This document shows, piece after piece, positions 14,444-27,794 of a stretch of 64,000 bases of DNA. Below the pieces are notes generated by a model. It ran no database searches and was not told the DNA's origin. It saw nothing but the letters and a program-made list of their open reading frames with translations. Source of the stretch: Helopsaltes ochotensis (taxonomy: Eukaryota > Chordata > Aves > Passeriformes > Locustellidae); the NCBI GenBank assembly GCA_013400155.1, contig VXBM01000058.1:576398-640397 (forward strand), given 5' to 3'. The position numbers and the translations under genes are program-made. Each line of letters begins with the position of its first letter. Positions within the stretch are counted from its first letter, which is position 1.

Positions 14444-17400
14444 TGATTTTGTTGTAGATGCAGTAGGCTTTCTTGTAAATAAGACTTCTTCCTAGGAATA
14501 GCTAAGTTGGTCTTTTCAGATTTGATTTTTGTATACATGGCTTGAACTTTAATGCTGTTTGTGGGTTTGCACTTTAATTAAAGAATCTTCTGCTTGGTTT
14601 CGGCCCAACAAGAGATACCAATTTGTTTTGATGAGGAGGCAGCAGAGGAAAAGAGTGGAAGGCTAGAGGCATATAATAGGAAACAAATAATATAGTGTGT
14701 GCTTGTATTGTAAATATCTGTGTTTTCAGCATAAAGTCAATTCTTTCTTACCCAAAATACTGTTTGCTTTCTATTGTGCTGTCATATTTAAGCTCATGCA
14801 TAACTAACCTAAAATACATGTCATTTTCTATTTAAAACCATTTAACCAAAATAATAACAGCTTTGGTAGGAAATGAGAGTGTTAAGAGAGGCTTGGCAAA
14901 GGCTCTAATCCTTGTGTAAAAGTACAGCCGTGTCTCATACCGGTGATGGATCAGGCTCCCTGGGGAACCAGGACAATTTTGGTTCTGCTTGCTTTGGGCT
15001 ACATGGGGAAAGCCACAGAACTTTAAAGGATGAGTAATTCTTTATTTTTTAATGCACACACCAATTTCTCTTGCCAAATTTCTGCCTGCATTTTTAGATA
15101 CTGAGAGAATGGTCAGCTTTTCTTAAAATGGTTGATACGCGTTGCTGTCCATACTCTTTTGAAAATCTCTCTGTCAATATCTCAAAGCAAAGGGGCAGAG
15201 CACTCAAAACCCATGGGCTTTCTTGAAATGCTTGGAAAGATACGGTTCCTGCTCTCTGGGGAAGAGAAACCTGTGAGCAGTTATTCCTGTCTTGGCCACT
15301 GCTTTGTCAGTTCTAGTTGCTTCTTTATTCTTCCTTTCTGTCTGATCCTGGAAGGTGCTGGAGAAAATATTACGCACTAGTTGTACTCTTAGTTTGATAT
15401 GATCAAGAACTATTAAACTCTTAAAAGATTTGCTTATTCTATTAAATAATTTTAAAACCTATATGAAAAATTGTAACTCTGGGATGATGATAAATGAGAC
15501 TGAGTTTTGCTTGTTACAGAGCTGTGAAACACCTTGCTAATGAAAAATGTTGGAGTAATTGTTTATATAGAAAACAATCGTAAGAGTTCTGAGATTTTTA
15601 CTATCTATATATTGCAGTCATATTGCATGTTGATTTTTGGGCAGTGAGACCTCCTTGAGCTTGTTTTGCTACAGAATGGCCTGTGCTTCATATAATGCAT
15701 TTTGCTTCAAGAGAATGTCATAAGCATCCTGTAATGTTAATTTCTTTAGGAAGTTGTATTCTGTTGTCATACTGAAGAGCCATTTCAGAGTCAGTGTTGC
15801 TTCATCCAAAACTGGCCTTCTGTCCCTGGTTAGGCCAAGCAGCAGCTGGGGTAAAGGTGTCTGAGTGTCAGGGGCAAAGCCTCTGGTGGGCTCTCCGCTC
15901 CCTACAGCTTGGCCATGGTCCAGTGACTGCCAAACTGCAAACTGGAAGGTAGAAAATAGAATTATGATGCTTTTAGCAGCTGGTATACATTACTGCATAA
16001 AGATGGTAAACGTGAAGAAAAACAGTGAAGGATTTCTTTATTTTCAAAAGCAGTTTCTTTTTTCCTTAGAGCTCTAAAATTTGCACCACTTTGTCCTTTA
16101 TCAAACAGATCAACAGCAGAGCTACTCGCTGTAGATTTTTTTCTTTGCAAAGTCAACTTCAGGGCCAGTGGAAACTATGAAAATGAATTTTCTGCCCTTT
16201 GTAAAAGCCACGACCTCTGCAATACAGAGAGATGAACTATGGATATGAAGGGAGCTCCTAGGAGCATGCTGTAAAACTGGTGTGAATAGTGATCAGTCTG
16301 ACCTGCAGCCATCTGAATGGTAGTGGGGGCAAGCTGCTGTAATGGATGACATAAATTGCAGCAGTAATAACTAGAGCTGTCCCCAGAGAAGAGGACCTTT
16401 GCTCCCATCCCCCGCTTTCCTCCAGGTGCTCCTTCACTTTGGAGTGCTGCTTTCCAGGCTCTCCCGTCCTACATTTAGTATTTCCTTTCATCTTGGCTGA
16501 AATTAGAACTATAGAAATCTCCATGTCTCGGTTTTTGTTGCAGGTGGTTAAGGGTTGTATTTCTGGCTGCTTTGTAGGCTCGTCACCTTAGAGGTGAAAT
16601 GCAGCCAAGCGAATGGGTTGTAGGCAATGTAGCTTTTCTGGGAGAGGTGGTTGGGTGGTACTGTGATTAAATTAATCAGGAAAGGAAGGAGACACCCTCT
16701 GTGACACTGAAAAGCCTCCTGGTGCAGAGAGAAATTCCCAGATGAGCATCTCTGGAACCCAGAGAGCTGACGAATACCCAATTCACTCACAGGGCCTAAG
16801 GATCACTTTCAGGTCCTTCTGTGCTGGTTGGAAAAACATTATCTAAATGCAAAATGACTGTATTGAAGACACAGGCAAGCACTAAATCCATTGTGAAAAC
16901 AGGACCTTGGAGGCACTGTGAACCATGGTTTTGGAAATGAATTAAAAACTGTACGGCACTATTGACTTTCATCATTATAGTCTTTGGGACATATTTATTC
17001 CTTTAAAGTCTTTTGTTTAGTCTGCTAACATACTGTTGCATTGTTGAGTGGGAAATTTCTGGTTTAATTGTAATACAGTGTCATAAACCTTAGAGGCAGC
17101 GAGGTTGTATTCTTTCTTGTCTCTGTAGAGCCTGTGTTGCTGTGGCCTGGATCGAGAATTTGATAACAAAAACAAATGATAAATCAGGCATATTTATCTA
17201 AGGACTCATTTAGCAATAAAAAGAGTTGTTTAACTGTATTTTCTTCTTCATAATGTGTTTAGTGCTTTTTATTAAGTTGAAATATGCAAGGTCTGTTTTT
17301 CATTGCTGCAGTGTAAGTGCTCCATCCCAGTGTAGGCACTGTATTTCTTCTTGTCCAGCCCTCAAATAAGACTTTTCCTGGAGATGCTAAAACTTGTGAG

Positions 17401-20400
17401 AGCTGGAAAAATCTCAAAGGGTATTGTTAAGTCATGGAACTCATTTCACATAATGATTCATGAAGGAGATGTAAAAGTAATGACAGAGTATTTTAATCGA
17501 GACTTTGCGGGATGTGGGTACAATTACATTTATATGGGGTTGATATTTCTGTGCTCCCCTGTACTCTCCAGGGAATGTGTTTCATTTGCAGTGTGTGAAT
17601 GATAGGAGAAGGAGCAAGTAATGCTATTTCTGGGAGTCTCTGTGGTTTGTTTTGTAATTTTTTCTCCTTTTTTGAATGTTACTGGTCTTATAGCACTTGG
17701 GGGAGGAAGAATTGAAATATTTTTGAGCATTACTTCTGTTCTTCCTGTGATGTAGACCTGGCACTTCCTTTGATATACAATCCAAATTTGTAGTCATCTT
17801 CAGTGGTTCCAGAAGTTGGCTCCCTTCCCTTTTGTTCTTAATTTCAGGTGTTGTCAAGTTGTGCCAGGAATCAAGTGCAGTTGAGATTTTTGGTCTCCAG
17901 AACTGAATGTCTTAGTAACAGAGGTTTTGTTCAATTTTATTACTTGGCATCTTCTTTTGAAGGGAAGAACTAAAGGAGAAACATAAGGATCTCCTGGAGA
18001 ATGCACAAAGAAGGGAACCTTGAAGACAGATCTCTTGACCATAAAAGATAGTGAAAAACTTCATTTTGAGTGGCTTTCTGGGAGTGCTCCAGTGCCCAAA
18101 GTCTTGGAGAGTATGTAAAATACACGTGCCTTAGTGGAAAAGGTGGCTGAAGTATGTAACTGTTCCTGTACTCCCTCTTTGCATGCTCCATGAGGTACAA
18201 CCAAAATTTTTGTAGGACTGGTGCCAAAGTGAGTTTTCTGTGGGTTAGAAAGGAGGGGGAACAAAGTAGAAGTGAACAGTCTGCTTCCCTCTGTGTCCAT
18301 GGGCTCTTTCCCTCTACTATGAGACAATAGCTGTGAGGAACCCAGGACTAAAAAGCTTTCTGAAACATGATGCAGTGCTTAATCAGATTTCTGTGTTTGG
18401 TTTCAACCTCGAGTGAATAAAGAATGTGTAGTGAAAAAGGTTTGTGTGTACTTTGAATATAAACATGAAAGTAGGTGTCCATTTGCAGGGAGATATTGCT
18501 TATGCAAACTTGTGCCACATTCTCTTGGCAGAAGGGATGTTCTCAGTGAGAAGGTTTTGAGGTAGCAGAGGAAAGGTTTTGGAAGCATTTTGTGTGAAGG
18601 AAATGTCAAGATTTTGCAACAGTGGCCACAGAGTGGGTTGGTTTTCTCACTTTCCTGACTGCCTCCACCTCTCTCCTTGCCTGTGAAGACTCCAGAAGGA
18701 CAGTGGGAAATGAACTGGCTTATCCAAGTATTAATTTCAACCCACTGGTAACTGAGTACAGAGGGAGGAAGTTACATGAGGCAATGAAAGGTGACAAAGG
18801 AGGAAAGTGATCTAAATAGCAACATAAAGAAAATATTTGGGAATAAAAGTAATCATTGACTTGTACAATAGGGTGTCCAGCAGCCCTGCTGAGGTTCTGT
18901 GTGATGGATGTATTTGTTCATTCAGTTATGTCTTGCATGACAACATTTTTAAATTGCTGCTAGAATGAAATTGATTTCTTGAGTTTTAAATAGTGCAGCG
19001 TAAATCTTCTACTCACACCAGGACTGAAGAGTCTCTGACTGCAAGCTCACTGCAGTTTGCCAGTTCCACTTGATTTCATTTCAGATTCATCCCCGCAAGC
19101 CAAACCACAAAAAGAGCTTCCTGCCCAGTGGAGAATGAAATGCAAGAGGCGATTCTTTTGTTGCTAACAGGAGGCTGCAGGGAGCAGAGCTGGCTCTTGC
19201 TGAGGTTGTGTTTGGATTTGGTTAACTATTTTGCCAGTGAGGCAGAGACTCCTGGTCACTGGATATAAGTTAGATGCTCTTAGGTCTAACTAAGGGCAGT
19301 AGTTTAATACCTGGGGTAGTTTATAAAGAGACTTGCTGAGCAGCAGCCTGATATAATGAAAGGTGAAAAACTTGGACCGTTGTGTTTCTCAGGAGTGTTT
19401 CCCAGAAGGGGAGTTTGGCTTGCTGCCTTATTTACCCCACACTGGCTATTTGGCCTGTGGACTCAGTGGGCTTTTTCTTGTTGGCTTTTTTCCTCTCAGA
19501 GCTTATAAATTAAGCCATCAAGGGTATTTTTTTTCTCTTTCAGTGCATTTATTTACTAAATCTTAAACTTGCCAAATGTTGATGTGTTTTCCCATGTCCT
19601 CCTCAAGCAGTGTGGGGTGGTGTTGGTGATGGGGCTGATCACACAGGGTAAGGAGGGTTCCACTCCTGTAGGAATTCTGCAGAGGTTTTTGTCGTCTGCT
19701 CCCCTCCCCAACTGCCATCACTGGGAGGCTTGGCAGAGCTCTGCTGTGGGAGATGAGAAGTTTATTTGGCCATAAAGAGAGGCTCTGAGATGTCTGTGTG
19801 TTTTTGGGTCTTACTCAGAGCTGGGACAGGATCTCAGAGATATGCTCACTTTCATGCCGATCATCTGCAGCTCCTGGAGTGTTTGTCCTGCATAGTGTTT
19901 GAGAAGTGAGAAGTTCTCCACGGGTGAGCTGTGCCCTCAGAAAAGCCCTATTCCTGAGATACTGCCCCTGACTGGATGTTGGGACACCTACCCTGGATCA
20001 CAATAACTCACCTGTTCTACCTGCTGCCATGTTAAAGGGCTTTCCTAGGCAACCTCAGAAGCAGCAGTGCTGAAATTGGTACTATCTTTTTCTTTCTACT
20101 GGGGAAGAGCATTTTTTAAGAAAAGGTATTTTCATAGTGCTCCAGCTCTTTCTTCTCCTTCATGTGCTAAGGCTACTTAGAGCATGGAGGCTGTAAAACC
20201 TGAAAGAACAATGATGGACTAAAAGTAATGAGAGCTCTTCTTCCTCTCAAAGGCATTTAGTTGGGGAATTATATACAAAGTGACTATTCTGTGCTATCAC
20301 TTTATACCTTACTTCTGTGGTGACCCCTTCCTGGGGGGCAGCTGAGGCAGGATCTGCAGCATGGTCACAGCTGAGAAACACATGAGAAAATAAAGGCACC

Positions 20401-21109
20401 TGCAAAGGGCTGCTGTGAGTGTGGCTGTGGGGACAGATGGACAGCTGGAGCAGCTGCTGCCCAGCAGTTGTTTTTCCTTAGGAGTTTTGAAGATGTAAAG
20501 AGTCAAATGCATTTCTTGCTGGGCTTGTTTATTATTTTTGTTTTCAAGGGGGAATTGTAGCATGGTTTTAAGACCCAAATTCAGCTTTGGTCCCACAAAA
20601 GGAGTCAGATGCTGGCTGTTGACTTAACTGCTGAAGAGGTGCTGATGCTTCCAGCTTTTTCTGAAGCTATCCTTTGATTCCTTGGCCTAAATCGGACATT
20701 AACTACTGATGTCTTTTTTTTCCCCCTCCTAATCTAGTGGGCAGCCCTCAGAGTTGATGGTTATTTTCCATTAAATAGTTGCCTAGCTCAGTCTCTTCCT
20801 CTCAATTTTGTCTCAAAAATGAAACAGTTCTTCACATATTTCTGTAAGCCACATTACTGCATTTACTGTGTATTTCTGTGTGCTGAGGAGCCCTGCCGTG
20901 CCCACAAAGACCCTCGTGTTTGTGCTGCAAGGCTTTGGCTGGACACAGGCAGTGTGGGTGAGGAAGCAGTGACAGGCAAAGGGAAACTGTGCAGCCTTTT
21001 TACTTGACTGAGTTATTTTTTGGGTCTTAAGCAAATGTTGCTTGAATGCAGTTCATGGTATTTGCTCAGTGATCCAGTGGAATGTCTGGGATATTTTTGT
21101 TTTTCCTTC

Positions 21110-21135
21110 AGAGCCAAAAAGCAGCTTTTGGCTCT
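21110..21135. repeat. Perfect 10-bp inverted repeat (hairpin)
   Basis: AGAGCCAAAA at 21110-21119 and TTTTGGCTCT at 21126-21135 are exact reverse complements separated by six bases (AGCAGC). Pairing does not continue outward beyond the first flanking base. In intronic RNA this would form a short stem-loop. The stem is too short for a microRNA precursor. Confidence 0.85.
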
Positions 21136-21854
21136 AAATCCAAAGTTGCCAGCCTGAGGCTGAGTCACTGTGCTTTAGGGTGAGGAGAGCTGAGCTGGTG
21201 TGGTGAGACGGGTACCGTGTCCAGCACAGAGCACTCCTGCTGTGCCTGGAGCTGGATGTGTTAATTAAAGATGCTGAAAATTACTCTACAGCTAAATCTG
21301 CTTTTATTGACATGAAAGCTGTGCCAGGACTTACCAAGCTGTTGGGCAGCATACTGCAGGCCTGTCCCACTTGTATCCCAGCTCCACTGGGAGTAAAACA
21401 GAAAACTAGTTTCAGCCATCCAATCTGTGACTCTTTGGTGAGCCCTGATTCTCCCCAGCCACTCAGCTCGGAGATGCCACTGGGAGCTTTGTGCACACTG
21501 TCACTGCAGTGAAGTTGAGCACAGGTTTCCTGAGGAGCAACTTCTTGCAGAGGTTTCCAGACCTTGTAATGATGTGGAGATGAAGCTTGCTGTGTCCTGG
21601 CCTCAACAATATGTGCCTGGAGTCTAGGTGAAGCTTGAACTTTCCCATCCTGCATCTGCTTTTGTGCTGCAAACCCAGGGAGCATCTCCATGTATGTGTT
21701 CTTGCAGCAATTTTAAATAAGACATGCGTACATCCTCCTAAACTTGCTTTTGGCTGCTCTTCTTCAAATCTCCTCTGTATTCTTCTTTAAAACTTCTGCA
21801 AGTTTACCTAGTTTTTAGGCCTGTGGTTCTTGCTTGGCTGGGATGAACTGACGA

Positions 21855-22051
21855 ACTTCAGCCATCGGAACAGGTTTTCCAGGGAGATGGTGGAGTCGCC
21901 ATCCCTGGAGGTGTTTAAGAGGTGTCTGGATCTGGTGCTGGGTGATGTGGTTCAGTGGCATAGGGCCTGCAGTGGCGGTGCTGAGTGGATGGTTGGACTG
22001 TATGATCTGGAAGGTCTCTTCCAATCCTGATGTTTCCATGATTCTGTGATG
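21855..22051 (+). mobile_element. CR1 LINE fragment, 3' end
   Basis: The sequence follows the 3'-UTR of an avian CR1 non-LTR retrotransposon: GGAACAGG near the start, then GGAGATGGTGGAGTCGCCAT, CCCTGGAGGTGTTTAAGA, a GGATGGTTGGACTG block and the AGGTCTCTTCCAATCCTGATG tail approaching the typical ATTCTGTGAT end. It is truncated at the 5' side like most CR1 copies and carries no coding capacity. The left border is approximate. Its consensus differs from the copies at 53.0 and 63.7 kb, so it belongs to another CR1 subfamily. Confidence 0.9.
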
Positions 22052-23695
22052 GTTTGCTTGCTGACTGGAGGGTCTATACCTGTGCAGACCCTTACAGTCA
22101 CTTTCTTGTCATGTATCCTGAAGGTGCCACAGGAGAAATTCTGTTTTCAGGAAGAAAATATCTCATTACCTCTGTTTGCCTCATGGTTAAGTGAGGAATA
22201 TCTTACCATCTTGATCAAACATATTCAGTTGCAACTAGACCATATTTGAGGCTAAAGGAATGTTTATTTTAAAACACTTATCAACAAAAGAGACAGTAAT
22301 CTTCTACTAAGATTTGGCCAAGATCCTCTAGGGCATCCTCTGGTGACCATAAATTTGCGGAGTAAATACCTGCTGGCTCAAGGTCAGTGCTCTATTTTTA
22401 ATTTTTTTTCATTTTCTGTGTTGATTTTGCTGACAAAGATCCTCCTTATCTCCTATGGAGGAAATTCTTATATTAAATAAATAAACGAGGAGTTAATTTT
22501 ACATGTGATCTTTTGTCCGTGGTCTTGAAAAGTGAGGGAGCCCAGAGCCCTGTGAGGTATGTGTTCCTGTGCCAAGCTCCTGTGCCAAGAGAGCATCTGT
22601 CCTCCTGTAATGCAGTAATTGTGGGTCTTTACAGTTTGGATCTGCTTTCTTGGAGCACTGATAGTCTATGGACTGGGAATAGGGAACAGAAGGAGAAGAA
22701 ATCAGGTGACTGCCTAAACTTTAGGTGCGTGAGTGAGGCTTGTGAAATTGGAGCAATGTGGACATATCATCCATTGAGGAGTCAGGTCTGAGGTCAGATC
22801 GACACGTGCAGGAGCTGAGCTGCTCTTTCATCTCCTATGAATTGCAAATAAACAATGTGAGATCAATGATGAAAGAGCTGGGTATGAAAAAGAAAAATCC
22901 CTCATGCTATGCTAGAAGTGTAAATGTCTATGGCAACTGCTCTAGTGGTCTTTTCAAAGTTGGTAAGCTCTTGAACATAGTTATTAGAAGACATTTTCAC
23001 TATACATTATTGGACTGAAGGGGCTGAAAACAACAATGTCAAAATACTCTGATATTTCTGTGTTTCCAGGAGAGTGCATGAAAAATGACATCAGTTATTC
23101 TTCATGTCCTTCGACATGAGATGTCTCTGTGTCACATGGGTGTAGCTGCATTACAAAAGGGCAAAGGCACAGAATTTTTCAATTGAGGACAGTTTTGTCA
23201 GAAACTGACACTGGTGTTGGCAAATCTCTAGGATGAAATAAGAAGCTCTTCAGAACATCTTGGGTTTTATAAAAGGTTTGAATGCTTGCAAGCATAGAAG
23301 TGCTGAAGCTTCAAGTGTATTTTATGTCATGGTTGGTGACAGTGGCTTGCCAGAGGATGAAGTTTGCCATAGAAAGGCTGGAAAGAGTGTGGATAATTTT
23401 TAACATGCACAATAAATTTCTGTGAGGTGTATGTACCTTCGGGAAATTTGTGGGACAGATGGAATATGCAAATCAAAGGACTAAAAGGGCCATAAAGAAA
23501 TATACTCTTATCCCTGATAGAAGATACGATAGGAAATGCCTTCACTAATTAAAGTTAACACAGTGGCATTCAGCTGGATTTGCATTCCTTTTCTCACTTA
23601 AAAGACAGTGTCCAAAACAAATAAAAGCTGCAAAAGCTTGATCATAATTTACTTGTTACAACCAACCTGTAGCTACTCTGCCTTGCACTGAGGCT

Positions 23696-23882
23696 AGAAT
23701 CATGGAATCATTAAGATTGGAAAAGAACTCCAAGATCATCAAATACAACCTTTGACCAAACACTACCTCATCAACGAAACCATGGCATTATGTGCCATGA
23801 CCAGCTGTTTCTTGAAAACTTCCAGGGATGGGGACTCCACCACTTCCCCAGGCAGCTCGTTCCAGTGCTTAACAGCCCTAGA
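23696..23882 (-). mobile_element. CR1 LINE fragment, 3' end, reverse orientation
   Basis: Read on the + strand it begins with AGAATCATGGAATCATTAAG, the complement of the CR1 3' terminus. It continues through TTCCAGGGATGGGGACTCCA and CACTTCCCCAGGCAGC to about CCAGTGCTTAACAGCCCT, where similarity fades. It lies antisense to PID1 in its last intron. The inner border is uncertain by tens of bases. Confidence 0.9.
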
Positions 23883-24960
23883 GGGGAGGGAATAAAGCTC
23901 CTGGCCTCACTGTGTATAGGATGACCCTTGCTAGAGGACATGCCACACTTGCACAAATAAGTAATTTTCCTGGACTAATGTTTGCTGCCAAGTGAATTCC
24001 AGAGTTTCAGAGGAAGAAAGAGCATTATTCAGTCCTGGTGAACTTTTGCTGGTGGTCAGAGCTGTGTTATCACAGATGTGGCTTTCAGCCTGCACTATGG
24101 CTTTGCCTGTCTGTCAATGTTCACTCTCTGGTCAGTAAAGCTCTTCAGGCACTTCTGTGCGCTTTTGTAGGTGCAATGATAACTGTAACAACATCACTAC
24201 TGCTGCTACTACTAATGCCTTTTTGTGCCCTTCACATCTGGTTCTTATGGGTATTAAAGAGGAAATTCTCTTTGGTTTTGGGGTCTTTTTTATAATACCT
24301 ACTGACTTCACACTGATGAATATCAATGATTTTAATGGGAAACACCACCAATGAGAATTTTTGCCTCAAAATGGCTTTCTTTTCCATCTGATAATGAAAG
24401 GAATGATCTGTTCTTCGATCTTTGGTTGGCAGACTTGGAAATTGAAGACACTTGTACTGTAGGAGCTTCACTGTAATGGTGTGGTCAGTGGTTCTGAGCA
24501 TTTAAACAAAGGTGGGTATGCTGTGAGATGTGTCAAGGCAGGAGCCAAAAAGCAGGGAGCATTGCTTGTGGATAACCTTGTAACTCTGAGCTCAGGGAGA
24601 GGTAGCTTTTTGTAGGTCAGAGAGTGGAGGTGTCTTGCCAGCCCCTCTATCCCTGTTCTGTTTTAGCAGGAGACCATGCTGTGACGAAATGTTAGACATC
24701 TGTCTTCACCAAGAGCTTCAGTGATGCTACTCTTGTCAGGAGCTTGTATCTCAACTAGGAAGAAAAAAGATCATTAATTTAAAAAACCAGAAAGTAACAG
24801 CACTGCTAGATGCAGATGTTTCTATATAAGAGACACAGTGCAGGAGAAACTCTAAAGCTGAGGCTTTGTTTATTCTTTCCTGTGAACTCCTTATTGTAAT
24901 GTTTAAGCACCTTATAAATATTTATGGATGTGTCCTCAAAGGAAAATGAAATTTATATAA

Positions 24961-25040
24961 TGGAGGTTCAAAGTGATGTTAAAAGAAGCAACTTTCCAAA
25001 GGTTCCTACACAGTTATACTGAGACAGAACTGGGACAGTA
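24961..25040 (-). mobile_element. Probable MIR-type (CORE) SINE fossil
   Basis: On the + strand the order of short blocks GGAGGTTCA, GATGTTAAAAG, CAACTTTCCAAAGGT, CTACACAGTTATACTGAG and CAGAACTGGGA matches the reverse complement of the MIR core (aggttaagt, acttgcccaaggtca, cacagctagtaagt, cagagctggga). The copy is heavily diverged, as expected for an element over 100 million years old. The assignment rests on recall of the consensus, not on an alignment score. Confidence 0.5.
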
Positions 25041-27754
25041 AATCAGACCAGTACATCCCATTTTGGTAAACAAACCAGAATTCCATCCTTATTATTAGTT
25101 ACTTTTGCATTGGCTGCTTATAGAGTAATTCACTGCTTTTTTTTTTTCTTAAAATACAACTACCTTATTTTAGGGAAATCCATTATTTTTTGTAACTTCA
25201 GTCTTAAGCAGGCCACACACGGATTGATGGCCAACAGGGGGTTGCAGTTAACTGCTGCAGAGGAACAGAGAACATTAAATTTCAGTTTATGCTGCTGTGT
25301 GACTACTTACTCTGATCTTGCTCCTTGGCTGCTGAAGGTGTTTGAGCATCACTTGGGAGTTGCCATGCTCAGAAGCTGATGCTGTATGCTGGGGTGAATT
25401 TGCAGCACAGAGCTCAGCAACGCTGACTGGGATGGAGTTGCCTTTGCTTTCTTCCCCTCTCCCCATCCTCGTGTTGCTGCTCAGGGCAGCTCACAAGCTG
25501 GCAGCAGATTCCTCTCTAGGACAAGCCAGTAGTGAAACAATTGCCTGCATCCCCTCTTGTGCACTCACGAGAGGTGCTGATTTCTGTGGTCTCCAGGTGA
25601 CACTGGGCTTCTCCAAACAGCAGCTGGGGTGACAAAATGTTGCAGTGGCGGCAGCCCGCTCCTGCAGCCAGGGATCCAAAGCTGTATTTGGGCAGTGACA
25701 AAGTGCATGAGTAAAAGGCTATTTCGCTGTTCCTCAGGGCTTAAAATCTTTGTGCAAATCTCTTTAAAGTTAGTGAAGGACTTCTGACGCTGCAATGGGC
25801 TTTGAATTTGACCCCAACTGTCAGTTTACAGTGTTTGTCTTTTATTAGCTGGCTTGTGAGTATGAAACAGGGCTGAATGAACCTTTGGAGAATATACTCA
25901 ATGTGCAAATTTGCAGAATGATCTTGCTCTGTTCAAAGCAATCTGACTTTGGATATATGTTGAAATACCCCCCAGTATGCTGCAGACACGTTCCTCTTTA
26001 GTCCTGTATGTGCTGTTTGTATGTGTTTAGTTGGCACTGTGAACTCTGAGGTTTTCTTTTAAGTTTTTCTACAGTACTTTAGGGAACTCAACTCTCATCA
26101 CTAGTAAAATAAAATACGGCAAAACACTGGTAGGTCCTGCCTTGTTATCTGTTCTAGCTGTTGTATTTCCCACTGTTCCAAAAAAAAAAACCCAAAAAAA
26201 CCACTGCTTTATAAGATTCAGCATTTTGCCAGTGCAAATCATGAATATTTATAGGCAAAGAATAGGACTTCCCATTTTGAAATGTCAGTGCTATGAAATT
26301 GCTTTTTTGGCAAGCATGATTAAGACACACCGACTTCCAATAAAGTTTTGTAAGCTTTTTTTCTTAATTATGGCTTAATTTAGGCCTCTGAGTTTAACAA
26401 AATGTGTGAAGCATGCAGCAAAATATTTTTCTTGTGGAAGATTTTGTTTGCATGGACTAAAAATCCCATATTTCTTGTGGTTATGACTTTTAAAATGTGC
26501 TTAAATGTTGAAATGGCATGTTTTTTCTTTACATTTCTGAACACATTTACAACATAAAAATAACCTGTGCTGTGTGTTTAATGCAGAATTTTGAAGAAAT
26601 TAGTTTGGAAAGTGCATGTGATTACTTTTTTCCTCCAAATGCCTTGAGTAAAATGTAGAGGAGGTTATAAGATATCAAGCAAAGGGTAAAAGATTCTGTC
26701 TCAAGCAGTTACTCCTGCAAGAGATAAATGAGAAGCAATTTTGCTTTCATATAGTTGTTCTTAAATGCACCATCCTGACAACAGCAATAAATAGAATAAT
26801 CTTCATAATTGCATTTATGTGGCATTGACCTATCTTTCTTAGAGAAAATCCCTTTTCCCAGGTAAAATAATCTTCCATTCAGCTGTAAGTGGAAGGAAGC
26901 CTCATTAGTAGCTGCACAGCTTTGGGAGAATGTTTCTGCACCGGCTTAATACAGAATTTTGATGTGGACCTGCTAGTGAATTTGATATTTTGTGAAAAAA
27001 TTACTGTAAAGGCACTAGAACCACCTTGCTTTCCTGTGCTGATTGGCTAACAGGATTTTTGCTCAAAAAGGCTAGACAGGAAAGCAGAGAGATGATGTGA
27101 TTAAACCTAGGTAGATTTATTACTAGATTTTTTAACAGCATATTTTCTTAAATTGACGTAATAAATACCTCAGCCCTGCTCAGAGATAAAGTTTTGAACA
27201 GCTTTGAGCTATTCCTGGCTTAATACTTAAGTAGAAATAGCAGAAATGGTGGAAAAACAGGATCATTTTGGAAAAGAAACATTCAAACAGTTTAAAGTCC
27301 TCTGCTGTGATCACGCTTTTCTGACCCCCTGCAGCCTTGCATTATCAAACTGAGAATGTCTCCATCTCCATAATACTGATGTTTGAAATAAGATACAAAT
27401 AAATCATCTGAATATAGCTTGAAGGAAAAAAACCTGGTGGTTTGCATCTCAACTACTTGGGACCTGCTCCAGTGGCATTTGCACTTGCTGAAATGAGGTA
27501 GTCATGGGCTCTAAAGCTGGGCTTTCTAGGGGAGGTGAAGAAAGTAGAATGCCTTGAAACTCAGACACTTGGGCATTTTTAATCTCTGGGTTTGAATGGT
27601 GAAGTCAGCATCTGCAAAAAGCAAATATTTGGAAAGCAGTTTGAGAACGGTTTTACTGAAAATGATGCAGAAATTGGAGAGTTTGCGGGGTGAGGTGTGT
27701 GCTTTTATTTTCCCAGTGAAACTCCCCAGGGTGGCAGAAAGTAGCAGTAGTCTC

Positions 27755-27794
27755 TACTCTCTGTGTTTTCACCTATCTTTACTCTTCTTTGCAG
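27755..27794 (+). other. PID1: 3' splice site of PID1 terminal exon
   Basis: A long pyrimidine tract (TTTTCACCTATCTTTACTCT then TCTTTGCAG) ends at AG 27793-27794. The exon begins with GTT in phase 0, consistent with the PID1 reading frame in which a Lys codon ends the previous exon and Val-Thr-Tyr-Leu-Gly-Lys opens this one. No competing AG lies in the last 30 bases. Confidence 0.9.

Larger units (their letters stand above)
1..27794 (+). other. PID1: Last intron of PID1 (partial, 5' end outside window)
   Basis: This stretch is assigned as intron because it ends in a strong 3' splice site directly before the PID1 terminal coding exon, and the exon that should precede it (coding about the first 59 residues) is not found in any + frame of the window. 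PID1 introns are very large in other amniotes. Positions 1-21854 hold no recognisable exon or RNA gene, only AT-rich non-coding sequence with short simple repeats and GC-richer patches near 3.35-3.55, 10.0-10.3 and 13.1-13.6 kb. Positions 22052-23695, 23883-24960 and 25041-27750 are likewise without recognisable genes. An unrecognised alternative first exon or intronic RNA cannot be excluded by eye. Confidence 0.8.

Noticed and set aside
12700..19357. Shared 15-bp word CAGCCTGATATAATG near 12.70 and 19.34 kb
   Set aside because: One or two 15-bp matches are expected by chance in 64 kb, and the similarity does not extend.
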